Positions 1 to 12,345 of a stretch of 64,000 nucleotides of DNA are shown here, one piece after another. Every line of letters starts with the position of its first letter. Positions within the stretch are counted from its first letter, which is position 1. The notes beneath the pieces are model-generated. The model saw only the letters and a list, made by a program, of their open reading frames with translations. It ran no database searches and had not been told where the DNA came from. This DNA is from Harmonia axyridis. Its lineage: Eukaryota; Arthropoda; Insecta; Coleoptera; Coccinellidae. The DNA is taken from assembly GCF_914767665.1 (NCBI RefSeq), contig NC_059502.1:8432001-8496000 (forward strand), in the 5' to 3' direction. The position numbers were made by a program, and so were the translations under genes.

Positions 1-1351
1 GGCGAATAATTCGGTATGATACTTTAACACTCCGTACATTAATATCAATAGATTACTTCTTTAGCATTATTTATTAGTGTTCAAACATGGAACATGAATT
101 CACCCGAAAATTATTGGAACTCTTCTCACGAGACCTGTGTCATTTTTAATGAGAGTTGAAGATCAAGGCACCTTGAATTCCCTAATTTCCAATAATTATC
201 ATCAGCAGCTGACCACCAGCGTTCCAATGCCCTAAAACAGCGGGAAAACTCAGAAAATCGATAAATTCCTCAGCTTGATCGACTGCGATGTGCAACTGAC
301 GAAATTAGAAAGTCAAGCGGCGCGTTGGAACTACCGTTCACATGTCCCACCGTCAGGGCCACCGCAATAAAAACAATCCCCCCATAAATTCTGTGGACTC
401 GTCCCGTCATCCAGCTCTGTGACTCAGCGGGTAGCCGTTTCGAGTTAGAAGCGCCGCATGTGTGTGTCTTCTCTCGTCTTTCTAAATTTTGATGGCGACC
501 CGATATCTCTAGGACATGGCGGTCCAAAGCCGGAGTATGTCACGTGAAAAAATTCTAGATGTGCTCGGGTCGAATTTGAATATTTCACACGCTACCGGAG
601 GTGGGGTACGTGTTGGATTTCGTCGTGGTCGTTTGTTGATCGGTTTGGTTCGGGGAGGTGCCGGTAGAGGTCGCCATAGGGCTTGAAGAACAGTAGATTT
701 ACATTGTAAACTGTACAGGCGTGTTTTTATGAAGCATTCGTTCGCCGAAGAGAGCACTGCATATTTTCGTCATGTTGTCTGACTTTTGAGCAGAGAATGG
801 TCTCAAGCCATAAGGTTTGATGAAGAATCTGCCATCGAATTCGATTTTCTGTTCGGCCAACCGATAACTATCGAAAGCAGAGACCTAGAAACTTGAACTT
901 TTCAGGATAGATGCGAAATTTAATGTCAATCGAGTCACCAGAAGTAGAGACAATTCGAGAAGAAAATCGGAAAAAAATACTCAGTATATTCTTGTCAATA
1001 GATGAGAAGAATTTGAAATTTTGCTTGTATATAAACACAATAACAATTTCAAGCTTCCTCCAAAATTACGTATTGAAAATCTTCTAACCGTAGCAAAACA
1101 AACTGAAATTTTAGTAACAACAGATTCAAATCATCTGTCATCAATATAATATGTATGTGCAAAGAAATCCATTATTTTTGCATGAAAAACAAGGCTTTAA
1201 TTACCATAAAATGATTCGATTTGGGTCAAATATGCGTTTTGTTCGATAACTTGTTGCCATTTTGAAGGTAATATCATTATGCCTCCCTCAAAGTAACCCT
1301 CGCCCCAATTGGCAACAAATTGAGACAGTCGATTTTCACAAATCAAGTCAA
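1..1351. other. non-coding stretch, no gene recognised
   Basis: I see no convincing gene here. The sequence is AT-rich apart from a moderately GC-richer, CpG-containing patch at about 270-720. Short open frames in that patch show no recognisable domain, no family resemblance and no splice context. No transposon family found elsewhere in the window matches it. It may be 5' intron or upstream flank of the ap gene whose exons lie at 36.6 and 47.5 kb; this is inferred from position only. Confidence 0.5.
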
Positions 1352-1548
1352 TTGTAATCAAGTCAAGCTGAAGCCGAGTAGTGAATCCCTAGTAGTCAAT
1401 GAAGCATACCTAGACATCCTTCCTCGACGCTAAATTTTCAGCAAGATCAAAGCCCATAAACTACGAACAATATGCCCAGATGAATTTTTTTTAGGCAAGT
1501 AGTTTGAAAATCAAGCCAAACCGTGAATCCCTACATATAGTGGAACCC
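1352..1548 (-). mobile_element. hAT element end fragments
   Basis: Two short pieces end in the gtgaatccct motif, at about 1380-1390 and 1528-1545. The second piece (about 1495-1545) is the reverse complement of the left end of the hAT block at 34.3 and 37.1 kb, including the gaaaatcaagcca core. The region between the pieces does not match the larger copies. I read this as a heavily deleted hAT-derived non-autonomous element. No coding capacity remains. Confidence 0.55.
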
Positions 1549-1739
1549 AATTGGACTTGTACAACGCCAGATACAGGTAACTAAACTATAGGAAAAATAA
1601 TGGATTCCTTTTTACTTCACCTAATTATAAATTGAATCCTCCCTATTCAAGACCGTTGATGTTTGACCTAAAAATCCTTATAAATCCCCTTTAACTTCAA
1701 TTCCCAACGAGAAACCAAACCAGCCACACCTAACCTCCA

Positions 1740-2160
1740 AACACAACCTCCAGCACCAATTATCCCGAAAACCCCAATCTCCAGATCTGCCCGATCGTAT
1801 CGTCCCGTCCATGATGACCCGCTAACGGCGCGTTAGACTCGATTTGCATGCACACCGCATTACGCGATGACGACACGGAGATAGACCGCGGGCCGATGGG
1901 CTGTTTGGAAGCGCGTACAGGCCATAGGCGCTCGCTGCCTCACCCACAATTTGTCCCGAGTGTAGTTCCGCGCTGCGTCCCGGCTATCATCGACGATCCG
2001 TCTTCTCTCTCGAGTTATAATAGCGTGCGTCCTACATGGCGCTTGTTAGGCGGCGGGCGTGGGTGGATAGGAGGCCGGTGCCGTATTTGTGGGGCGGAAA
2101 AAAGCAGTGTCGTAGTGGAAAGTTGCGCGATGCGTCATTCGAGATCGAGATGATCGATCT
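1740..2160. other. GC-rich island
   Basis: This CpG-rich stretch stands out from the AT-rich surroundings and matches no repeat elsewhere in the window. It contains a perfect POU octamer ATTTGCAT (1842-1849) beside a near-palindromic ctaacggcgcgttag. A 101-codon open frame (1848-2153) has no recognisable domain and can be explained by base composition. Candidate regulatory element of the ap locus; that role is inferred. Confidence 0.35.
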
Positions 2161-5100
2161 GAGATGACTTTTGGACGTTTCGACAACGGTGAGAATATTT
2201 TTTGTCGTGTAACTACCGAGGATTTGGATGAATCTGTTTACTTTATATAGGGTGTCACTTGAATATTTCATGTATCGTCGAATTATAGTGATGTTTTTAT
2301 ATCACGTTGATTTTTAAAATGACTTGTCCCATCATTTTACCCAAGTGTCTGTAATATTAGAATTTTAAGTCAAGGGTGATCTTGAATGATTGGGTTCTTA
2401 CTCATGGAGAATTTGCTATCAAAATCGATTCTGTGTTTATTTAAAGTTCATCGATAAAATGGTTAAACCATGGCAAAGTATAATCAATATTTTCTGATCT
2501 GATAATCAAATGGACCACAGAATTTCTTCCAGAAAAGGGATCAACAGAGGGAACACCACCACGTGGTTGCCCAGTTGAAAACGAAATTAGAGATATCTCT
2601 TCCTACAAATCACCGTTTTTATGGGGTTATCACATAACTTCCTCAAAAAATTATCTACATAGAAGAAAATAAATTTTGTTTATTTGGGAATGAAAAAAAA
2701 AATTTTCGTTTTTCGCAAAAATTTGATGTTATATACTTTGTACAAAGCACTGACATATTTTTGAAATATTTGTTAGAAAAAACCAACCAAAAATCATTTC
2801 AAAAGAGGTAAATTTATCATTTCGGGAAAGTTGGCAGCACTGTAAAAAAACTACTTGCTTCGATAAAAAAAAGAAGATGAAGTGAATGTACAACACCGCA
2901 TAAAGTCTGGTCACCGCAGGAGCACCAGAGGGGAAATGAATGGGAACCAAAGTTTGACTGATACGCGAAAAACCACGTGGTAGTAATCCCCCTTAATGTG
3001 CATACTGCAACCATGCAAAATTGTCGGTATATCAACCAAATTTCTAAAGATTCCGCAGGAACGTTGTCAGCCGATTTTCACGTGTGATCGGGACCTTACG
3101 GTCATAAAACCATACGACGTATTGGGTTTCGTATTATGACTCTCTCAACGTCCGACGATTGTCTCCGAAGCTCTTGTTTGTTCTTCTCGCTGAATTTGGG
3201 AGGAATTTTTATTGGTCTTGTTTGGCCAGTAACGTTTTTATTATCGATTTAAGTAATTGGAGCCTCAAACATTTATCCCGGAATGATTGTTATTTCTTCT
3301 CAGAAGTCCGTTCTTCAGAATGGGTGTAATGGAGGGAAATTGTCGAATTTTAATTTTTTTAATGGAAACGGAGTTTTTTCTATTCCAGAAATTACTCCTA
3401 TATCAATTCTAATTGGATAAAAATATTTTCTTATTTAAAGATCTGTTTTTTGTGAAATATCCTGTTTTTCATTGAATTTTCAGATTGATGCTTGGAATAA
3501 ATGGACCTTGCATTGAAGTTTGTTCGAACTTTCATATGCTTCAAACTTAAAAGTTAAAACTGGAAGAACGGTGGATAGTACTGACATTTTGAATACTTGA
3601 TAATCATTGAGTTGACGACTTATCCAAACGTATATGTTGGGCTTCTTTCAAATGGCACACTCTATATATTATTGTCTTGTTTGGTATAGAATTTTTCCAA
3701 GATAATTAACTTAGCTACCTAATAAAGAAATAAAATACAGAGTATAACATTTTTAATGAGCCCAATATTATTTTGAATGAGACATCAATGAATTGTCTCA
3801 TTTTGGTCACCTAATAGAGTTATGAATGATTCACTTGATCAGGCAAGGAATATGTAATAAAATTGAAAACAAATTTGAATTTCAAATACTTCCTAACCTA
3901 ACACAAAAGCCTGCTTCTATAGTATATTTATTTTATCAATGGCATCAAATGGCAAATCCCAGATGCCACCTGTATTTTGGTACATTGAAAATGCAGACAA
4001 AACTGTGCAATTTCTAAAGTCTGTCCTGTCAGCCCTTTGCTATGTTACCGATATACTTAATCTAATTGTGAGTATTATTAAGTAATAAGAATTCTTCTGC
4101 TTGTTTCGGATTCAATTTTCATCTTCTTTACTCATGTTTATCAGCATTAATATGAAATGTTGAATCAATTAGAATTTCAATCATTATTAATATCCAGTAA
4201 GCTATAATAATAATAATAAACATTCCACTTCAGTCACTGATGTTTTCCCATTATACCAAGAAAATCAAGTTCAATTGACCATGAAATCTTGGAGATTGGA
4301 TCAACTGTATATATTTGTGTCATAAGTGTCAATAATGTGTTCGTCTACTCAGTGAACCCTGCCGTGTTTCCTAAGTAACCTGCAACTATGACATGCAAGA
4401 TCAACGCGTCTCTTAACATAAAGAACTAAATGCAAATTTCCCATCAGCATCACATAACGTCACGAAAACGCACGGAACAACAAGAAAAATCTTCAACTTC
4501 CATCTCATTAATTACAACGAGCATGTAATCAACGTCCCTCGTCCGCATCAAACTCATATACATTATATATATATTCATATACATTCAGCGTATATCTCGC
4601 CAGCGCCGCCGCGTCCGTCCATTAAATACGTTCCACCGTCCTTTTCGATACCGGGCCCATAAATACCCTCGGAAATTATCTTGTGCGTGCGGCAGCGCAA
4701 TAATGATTTAAGTTTTCAACGAATAAAGACGGGTTACTATCCGGCAATTAGCGAGATGACCGTCGTTCATCACAGGACGGTCGCTAAAGCGCAAACAGGA
4801 TGCTAACTGCGGGTTTGACTTTCAATTAGAGCGATCGGAATTGATTGGAATCGATTGGGCTGTGTACGGAGGTGTTGTTTTTTCGAGGATGCTGCGCCGT
4901 CTGTTTCCCAGCAGACGGATGAGGATGTGCTTAGTGGTTGTTGATACGGAGACGTTTCAGTTAATTATTGGTTGTTACAGACGGATAGGATTGTTTACAG
5001 AGAGTGAGAGTTTATCTGGGGAAGATGAGTCTGAATAAGAATTATCTCCAAGAGATTCGAGTTAGGTTGTTTTATTGGTTACAATTTCCTGCAGTTCAGT

Positions 5101-6029
5101 GAAATCGATTGATATCTTGCACTTAGCAGGAGCTCAAGTTGAGGCCATGGTCCACAATAAGCTATTTGATAGATTTTTCAAATAATTCTAAATCATTAAG
5201 TGATGTTTATTTACGACATTCAATCAGCATAGATATCTCTCAGAAAAAAATACTTGACTTGAAGTGTAAGCAATGTAGTGCCTCATAAGAAAGCATTCGA
5301 TGTTGTTTTTTTGATTTATGAAGATCATTTTGATGACAGTATTTTCATTTAATAGTATTTCATTATTGATATTACTTTGATTGATTCTTATTATAGCAAT
5401 TTGTTTGATTGAATGTTGTTTTCAATGAAGTTTTTCTAAGAGACATTATTCTGTTCAGGATCATAATTGCTGTCAATTTTTATTGCAGCAAATCTTTAAA
5501 CACAAATGCATTTAACACAGGAGTTGAATTCAGATTGACGTCATTGTAATGTAAGTTTTTCTAATCCAGTGCGTTTCTTATCACATGATAAGAAATATAA
5601 ATTTTTAGAATTTCAAGAAGTTTGTTGGCTTATTCAATAGCATTCTTTCTGTCAAATTAATGTAGATATATCGTTCTTGAAAGTCTTGCATGTGAGAACG
5701 TCGATAGTTGTCATACAGCCTTTTGCGATTGACTGGAATTCTAGTATGTACAACAAAAGTGTATGCCCAATTTTCAATTGTTGCCCATTTTCTGCACTTT
5801 GTGTCTCCGATAAAACAATTGTTCGTTCAATACTTTTTATCCCTACTCTCTTCAGCCTCTGTGTGACCTCCCAGAATTTTAGAGCTTCTTCAAATTAGGA
5901 TACCGGTTGTCATGTGTCCCACATCAGACACATAACTCTAAGCCTTTTGCCAAACAGCTAAATGTTGGAATTGTAAAGTCCTGGATCGCAGCTCCAAGTG
6001 CTGACATTATACTTAGGATAAAAGTCCTA
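2161..6029. other. AT-rich non-coding stretch with one GC-rich patch
   Basis: No gene or known mobile element is recognised. The 10-bp palindrome ACCACGTGGT, with a CACGTG E-box core, occurs twice (2558-2567 and 2972-2981), but the sequence around the two copies is not otherwise related. A short (TAA)n run lies near 4206-4220 and a TA-rich run near 4560-4580. A GC-richer patch covers about 4590-4960 and includes the short inverted pair gaccgtc/gacggtc near 4757-4785. Open frames here are short and unrecognised. Confidence 0.45.
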
Positions 6030-6615
6030 ACAGGCCCCGGTCTACCTTAGTGAAACACATTTCAAAATTCGATTTAATTATTCAACATAGTTGCCTTCGA
6101 TTATAGCGATCTTCCAACTTTTCGATAGCATTTTTGTAGTACGATTTTTATTTCGCTTCAAAATAGCTCATTTTCGGCGATTACTTCTTCATTGACGTTA
6201 AATATCTTTCCAGCCAGCATTCTTTTGAGGTCTGAGAACAGGAAAAAGTCGCTGAGGCCAGATCTGGCGAATGCGGTGGATGCAGAAGCAATTCGAAGTC
6301 TAATTCATGCAATTTCACCATTGTTTCCATTGATTTGTGACACGGCACATTGTCTTGATGAAATATCACCTTTTTTCTTAAAATGGGGATGTTTTTGGGC
6401 GATTTCATCCTTTAAACGACCCAATAACGCTTATGAATGTTATTCCTTGGGCATCCCAGAATACTGATGCCATAACCTTACCAGCTGACTAATGTGTTTT
6501 TCTTCGCTTGGGATTCGGTTCATCGTGTGCAGTCCACTCAGCTGACTGTCGATTGGACTCCGGAGTGAAATGATGGAGCCATGTTTCATGCATTGTCAAA
6601 TATCGACGAAACATA
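6030..6615 (-). mobile_element. irritans-type mariner, 3' half, decayed
   Basis: This is the 3' half of a DD34D mariner on the minus strand. The frame at 6181-6408 holds HQDNVPCHKS, which includes the second catalytic Asp, then HPPHSPDLA. After that the frame is shifted, and the expected APSDFF motif with the third Asp is lost. The right terminal repeat is recognisable after a TA at 6028-6029 but lacks about 13 bp compared with the copies at 13.3 and 32.2 kb. Homology fades near 6615, so the 5' half is missing. It is not functional. Confidence 0.85.
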
Positions 6616-7822
6616 TTTTCCAAGTCTCTGTTACTCTTGTGCCAAGTTTATCCTCATGGAGTAAACAACTCCGAATAAAGATTCTATATACTAGCTATAA
6701 GAAATGACAGAAGAACCTCCATACCGATCAAACAAATTGGACCTGCCACTAAGTAAACCTAACCTCGTCGCTGTTTCTAATTCCACAATGTGGCGTGAAT
6801 CAAATCAAATCTGCCGTAAAATCGAAGAAGATTTCGATTTGGCAGCTTCCCGGCTGTGCCAGAACTTGACGGATCATTTGCTTTTCTTTCAAGTCGACAC
6901 GCTTATTGAGCATGTGACCACGCTCCTGTCGCGCGGGGCCAACTTGTTAACTTCCAATCTTTCTGGAAAAAACACTGGTTTTCTATTTTCGTCTGGAATT
7001 CGGTCAGATGTGAGAGTTAGGTTGAAATGTCTGACTCAGACCGTTGAGGTGTCCAAAAAGTGAATTCGCTGTTTTCGTCGATTTTTTAGTTGGTTATTTC
7101 AGAGGAAGATAATCCAGTCAATATGTGTTTTTCAAAGGAAAGTTTTGGAGTAGTACAAATTGACTGGAGTTAGACAGAGATGAATCCGAGATTTTCATGT
7201 CTTTATCAATTTTTGGAGTTTTTCATGCCTTTATTTTTCAACACTAGATGTCCTTCTGACCTCAAGTCTTCTTCTCAGTATATCATTTCAAACATTCCCT
7301 TTTTATCACCTGTTATCAACGTCAAAAGTTTGAACCCGTCTGCACGAAATAATGTCAGATGATTTGCCTCCTATTCGTTAAATTTTGTCTTCATATCAAT
7401 TCATCAATTGATCTCTTCAGTCATTTTTCTCTCGGAATCACGAAGTTTTCCAAAACAAGACTTCTAATCTTCAAGTACATATACATATTTAGATAATTCC
7501 TGTAGGTGTATCACAATAGCTGGCTTGTCCAAAACACGCTGTTGACTTATGATTTCCATGAAAATATTTGTAATTTTCGATTATTTTCCCTTTCATTTCA
7601 CAAATATTCGGTTATCATAGGAATTTTTCATGAATGTTTCCAATACCTTTTTTCTATATTACGAAAATATGCAGGTTGCATTCAAATGCTGTGAAACGAC
7701 CACATCGTAATAATTTTTGAACAAATTTCAACTCTTATCTTATCTTATCGGGAAATATATCAATAATTAGAAGAAACTAAAAATGAGCAGATACTTTTTT
7801 CGCCTATTCATGTAACTCATAA
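6616..7822. other. non-coding stretch with an unassigned open frame
   Basis: No known repeat family is recognised. A 119-codon + strand frame (6704-7063, beginning MTEEPPYRSNK) is longer than most spurious frames here. It shows no domain, signal peptide or zinc-binding pattern that I recognise, and nothing suggests a promoter or splice sites. I would not annotate it as a gene without transcript evidence. Confidence 0.4.
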
Positions 7823-7825
7823 GTA

Positions 7826-8349
7826 ACGTGAGATCGAAATTCGGCTGATCAGGGATCGTCAATTCAGGCAACGCTCACCGATTTTGCGTAGACCTCACAG
7901 TTTTGAGGAACTCGAAATTTGGGAAAAAATTGAATTTCCGTCCAAAAATCGTTATATCTTCTTAATTATTCGTCATAGACCCCTCAAATAAAAACCTTTT
8001 TTTGAACATCATGTTCTGATCTGAAACATAGTGAGGTTTCAGGGCCTTAGCTTACGTCCAGGAGAAGTTGCAGTCTCGGGAATTTCATCCATTTTTTTTT
8101 CGAAAATTTCAGATTTTTTCCTATAATTTCTGAAATAATTTACTAATCGCCTAACTACACGAATTTTCGTGATCTACAACGTTGAATCAATAAATGAAAT
8201 AGTACAATAGTCCTATGAAGGAACTTTTAATTTTTTTCAATTTTGTAAGGTATGGAAAATTTTACGAAAATTTTTCGACAAAAAATATTTCAGGCGAGAT
8301 CGAAATTCGGCTAATCAGGGATAGTCAATTCTGGCACTGCTCACCGCTC
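7826..8349 (+). repeat. dispersed tandem repeat, about 466-bp unit (1.1 units)
   Basis: One complete unit is followed by the start of a second. The start motif agatcgaaattcggct occurs at 7831 and again at 8297, giving a period of 466 bp. The same unit recurs as 1.85 copies at 55.4 kb, where the period is about 457 bp. It has no coding potential and is rich in short T and A runs. The last partial unit runs directly into a truncated copy of the 580-bp inverted-repeat element at about 8350. Confidence 0.75.
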
Positions 8350-8568
8350 ACGATATATTTCAAGTTAATATGGAACGTTGATTTATTGACATAAGAAGTG
8401 CGTTCTTTGTGGAGAAACTCGCGAATTGAGTGAAATATCGTATCACTGATATGTTTTCATTTCCGCGCGCTTCACGTCAAATTTGATAGTTCATGTTGGG
8501 GACAAAATTTGCTCACTGAAAATGACATATGCTCCTTCTATCTATGTTTATTACTCTGAGGTGTATAT
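8350..8568 (-). mobile_element. 580-bp inverted-repeat element, truncated copy a
   Basis: This copy keeps only the arm that carries the CxxC reading frame and one terminal inverted repeat. The frame is readable at about 8390-8450, and the terminus reads tctatctatgtttattactct near 8543-8563. The other arm is missing; in its place is the 460-bp tandem repeat. Sequence identity to the copies at 20.0, 29.3, 42.1 and 57.5 kb is obvious by eye. No functional protein is encoded. Confidence 0.8.
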
Positions 8569-9150
8569 CAATTTAAACAACGCTTCAACCTGAAAATGGA
8601 ACGAGCACAAAACGGACAAAATCTTCAACCGCAGGCCGCAGCAAGCACAGAAGGAGACCTCGCAGATCCAGCAGCGGTGGTGCAACAACGCAACGCCGCG
8701 CGAATATAGATGATTATGCAGATCCGAGCTCATAGAATACAATGGAGCATTGTCTTTCCCATTCGGACTCGTCGATCTGCGCGAGTGGCCAGCCCGTATT
8801 GGGAATCGACCGGCCGGACACGGTGGACATCTGAATGAACCCGACAATGCCTCTGCATTGTTTTGTTTTACGTTTCGCGATCTCGCTAAATGGTCGGGAG
8901 AGTGGACAGATGGGTGTGCTTTCCAGGTAGTTTATATTCCCCGCGTCTGTGGCCGAGGCTGTATATGGTTTTCGGGCCAGGCGGAGAGGGATCGAACACG
9001 GTGATCTCCTCTCCGAGATAGTATCTGTCGGGGCCCGTAATGTATGTGTGTTAGCTTTGGGTACTGGCGTAACTGCACCGATGAATGATTGCTTTGCTTT
9101 GCTCGGCGGAAAATGACAATGGGCTATTTGGCAGTAAGGGAAATGTTGTC
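8569..9150. other. GC-rich island
   Basis: This CpG-rich stretch (about 8590-9080) has overlapping open frames on both strands, for example 8551-8847 minus and 8750-9004 plus. That overlap is what high GC content without stops produces. I see no domain, and no match to repeats elsewhere. Candidate conserved non-coding or regulatory DNA of the ap locus, by inference. Confidence 0.35.
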
Positions 9151-10300
9151 TTATTTATTGACGTCCTCGTAGATTATGCTTTTGAGAACGATATATATTC
9201 TCTTTCGTGATAGAGCTATATAATAAAATTCTCATCTTCAAACAACTAATCAGGTGTAGATGTAATCTCAGTATTAGAAGAGGAAATGTAAACGGGGCAT
9301 CATAAATTTCAGCGTGTGATACAAGAGCACAGATAGAAACCTCAGCAAAAACTCTATCTCCTTGTATAGGTGTGGTGATTGGTTTGTGTATTTGCTTACA
9401 GAATAAGCTTGACATATTTTATTGAAGGGCTTCTCCTTCATCCAAACAAAATCTTCTCCAGCCTTTCTCTTCACCAACAGTTCACAACTTTATAATTAAA
9501 TCTGAAAACAAAAAAGGAAAGACCAGAAAGGAGTAATGAATGTTAGTTTCCATTATATTGATTTGAAGTTAGCGGCCCATTCTAAAAAAGAATCTGAAAC
9601 TGAATGGGCAGCTTGGAAACCCCCCCATGAAATTTATAAATTGTGCAAGTATTCACCAAGTGGTCAATGGCTTCTGCTACACCACACTCACATTGTGGGC
9701 TTTCAATAGAATGCCATTTGAAGAGCATACTATTGCAAAAACCATGACCAATCATAAGTCGATTTGAAATACACCAAATTTTTCAACGAAGATTGAAACC
9801 TAGATTTTTCTCTGAGGGATCAACGATTAGACTTTTGTTGAAAATATTATAACAACTCCATTCCGAACGCCAAATTTCCTTGTCACTTTCGTTATATTGA
9901 AGGATATTATTGATCCATGAAGGTTTGCGAGACTTTTATCTGGCAATTTCAGTATCTGAGAGGTAAGATACAATTGGAAATGAGTTCGGGTTGAAATGAT
10001 CTATCCCAAGTATTCTTAACTGCAACCTGTATAGGAATATGAGGCGAAACTATATGTGATGGCACTGGTAACCAATGTAAAGGTGTAAATCTAATATTTT
10101 CACTGATAATTCTCATAGAAACGTTAAGCTGTGCATCAGTTTTATGAACACGAGCACTATCGAACCAAGCAGAACAACAGTATTCAGCAGCAATTAAACA
10201 AAGGCCAAAGCTGCCGTACGATGAGAGCTGCCATCAACACCCCATAAAGTACCAGCTTGTTTTTGAGAAAAAAAATGTTGGTTTGATATTCAAGAAAGAT
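9150..10300 (-). mobile_element. non-LTR retrotransposon, 3' end (ORF2 tail and UTR)
   Basis: Minus-strand remnant of a LINE. The sequence at about 10050-10210 translates to AEYCCSAWFDSARVHKTDAQ, typical of the region after the reverse transcriptase. At about 9640-9770 a run reads GHGFCNSMLFKW, then SPQCECG and HLVNTCTIYKFHGG. This is the Cys/His-containing C-terminal module of insect LINEs. Several stops and frame changes show it is dead. The segment from 9540 down to about 9160 is the 3' untranslated region. It matches the + strand copy at 11.6-12.3 kb, forming a large inverted repeat. Confidence 0.8.
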
Positions 10301-10387
10301 CAATTGCGTCAATTTGCGTGATTTGCACACTATGTGTTTGGCTGGGTCTACCTCTTTTCCACAGAGCCTGCAGATCTCATCAGATTA

Positions 10388-10618
10388 ACTTTCTACAGAC
10401 CTCAAAAAAATGCTCGTAGGAAAGAAATTTGGCTCTAATGAAGAATTGATTGCTGAGGTTGAAGCCTTTCACGGATCAAAGATGAATCTTTTCACAGAAA
10501 TGTTATTGGAAAGTTAGAGAAGCATTGGAATACAGTAATACTCTTCAGGGTGACTATGTTGATCGAATTTGAGAGAAAAATGGTTTTTACTGGTTAGGCC
10601 AAAGACTTATTGAGTGAA
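10388..10618 (+). mobile_element. mariner 3' remnant
   Basis: Only the last part of a mariner transposase gene and its 3' end are left. Frames read MLVGKKFGSNEELIAEVEAF, then the degraded C-terminus with EKHWNT and GDYVDRI. The terminal part is ggttaggcc followed by gacttattgagtg. This end is shared with the remnants at 44.8, 50.9 and 61.2 kb and differs from the irritans copies at 13.3 and 32.2 kb. Confidence 0.75.
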
Positions 10619-11180
10619 GTGTTATTTGCGGACACACATACCGACATACACGAAAAAAATGTTCAAAACGGCCTGAAATGCAATCAGCGAGCGCAAATTA
10701 TGAAACCGTACACCAAAAAACTTCCTTACGGAAACAAACCAGACCGTACTCTCAAAATACGTTTGTTTCACTTCCACCCAATCGGCCTCTCCTAATTAAC
10801 CGACCTGATTGTCACTCGACCGCGTGTTCTTCCCGCTTTCATCATCAAAGGCGGCTCCGGCTTCCACAGCGGGCAGATGTGTCAGAGCCGCCTTTCGAAA
10901 AAGCAGCGGGTGTCAATCCTATTAGTTTGGACGAAAGACGAATTGTGGATTATTAGCGACTCGAAGACGGAATTGTGGGACGGAGACGATAGGGCGAAGA
11001 CGCATCGGCTTTTTCGTCGACTGGGGTGCCGTTGTGGTAACGAGATATCATTTTTTTTTCCGGAAAGCTGGTTCGCTGTTTTTTCCCTTGTTTTATAATT
11101 TTTTTTTTATGAATAATCTGTCGAGTAATGTTTTTGTTGAATACTTTTCCTATCACATTAAGGACTTCAGAGACAACTAT
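10619..11180. other. non-coding stretch with GC-rich patch
   Basis: No gene recognised. A CpG-rich patch covers about 10790-11040 and gives short open frames on both strands, none with a domain. It ends at a T-rich run just before the 20-bp minisatellite. Confidence 0.4.
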
Positions 11181-11515
11181 TTTTCGACTAAATTATGAGA
11201 TTTCGACTAAAATTAAGAGATTTCGACTGAATTATGAGATTTTGACTGAAATTATGTGAATTTGACCAAAATTATGAGATTTCGACTAAAATTATGAGAT
11301 CTTGACTGAAATTATGAGATTTCTACTGAAATTATGAGATTCCGACTAAATCATGAGATTTCGACTGAATTATGAGATTTCGACTAAATTATGAGATTTT
11401 GACTAAAATTATGAGATCTTGACTAAAATTATGAGATTTTGACTAAAATTATGAGATTTTGACTAAAATCATGAGGTGTCGACTAAATTTATGAGATTTC
11501 GACTAAATTATGTGA
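11181..11515 (+). repeat. 20-bp minisatellite, about 17 units
   Basis: About 17 head-to-tail units of 19-20 bp have the consensus TTTCGACTAAAATTATGAGA. Variation is mostly TTTCGACT versus TTTTGACT or TCTTGACT, and loss of one A in the AAAA run. There are no distinct spacers, so it is not a CRISPR array. It lies between the two inverted LINE arms (9.15-10.3 kb and 11.6-12.3 kb). No reading frame crosses it. Confidence 0.9.
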
Positions 11516-11584
11516 TGATAAGGCTTTTATCATCGTGGTTAGTATTTTGTCATTCGTAATGGTTTTTATTTTGTTGTTTATAAG

Positions 11585-12345
11585 TTATTCTCATAATTTT
11601 TGTGAACCTATTTCCAATTATATCCTACCTCCTAGATTCTAGAACTGCCAGATTGAAGTCACGTCCTTTTATGGATTAATGCGTTTCTTTAATATTATGA
11701 GAATGACAAGGAAATTGGGCGTTCGAAATGGAGTTATTGTAATGTCTTCAACAAAAGTCTAATCGTTGATCCTTCAGAAAAAGTTTCATGTTTCAATCTT
11801 CTTAGGAAAATTTGGTGTACTTTATATCGACTTAGGACTGTCATAGTCGTTGAAATAGAAAGCTCTTCTATTGAAAGCCCACTATATGGGGTTAGGCGTA
11901 GAAGAAACCATTGACCACTTGGTGAATAGTTGTAAAATTTATTTCATGGTGGTTTCTAAGCTATCCATTCAGTTTCAGATCTTTTTTGAATGGGTCGCTA
12001 TATAACTTCATATCAATATAATGAAAATTATAACATTTGCTACTCCTTCCTAGTTCTTTCTTTTCTGTTTTATGATTTAATTATAATAAAAGGGTCGTCA
12101 ATTCAAATTTTGGATGAAGAAGAAGGATTTCAATATAAAAATCACCAATCACCAATCGCTACACTCACACGGCGAGACAGAGTTTTTGCTGAGGTTTTTA
12201 TCTGTGTTCTTGTATGATACGTTGAAATGTATGATACCCCGTTCACATTTTCTCTACTACTACTGAAATTTATCTACGCATGCTTTATTTTTTGGAGTCA
12301 ACTATTTTTTGTATTGCTCTTTCTCAAAAGAATATAAATGTTTGA
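11585..12345 (+). mobile_element. non-LTR retrotransposon, 3' end, second copy
   Basis: This is the + strand counterpart of the LINE tail at 9.15-10.3 kb. It keeps NDKEIGRSKWSY, then FNKSLIVDPSEK and RKIWCTLYRLR in changing frames. The 3' UTR contains the shared gagacagagtttttgctgag (about 12172-12193). The Cys-containing module is more damaged than in the other copy. The two copies are opposed and about 1.3 kb apart. Confidence 0.75.

Noticed and set aside
1848..2153. 101-codon open frame as a gene
   Set aside because: It lies in a GC-rich island with few stops, has no domain, and shows no splice or promoter context.
2558..2981. Two ACCACGTGGT palindromes as a paired regulatory site
   Set aside because: They are 414 bp apart with unrelated surroundings. 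E-box palindromes of this length are not rare enough to claim function.
11181..11515. CRISPR array
   Set aside because: The repeat units are directly joined without unique spacers, and the surroundings are eukaryotic.
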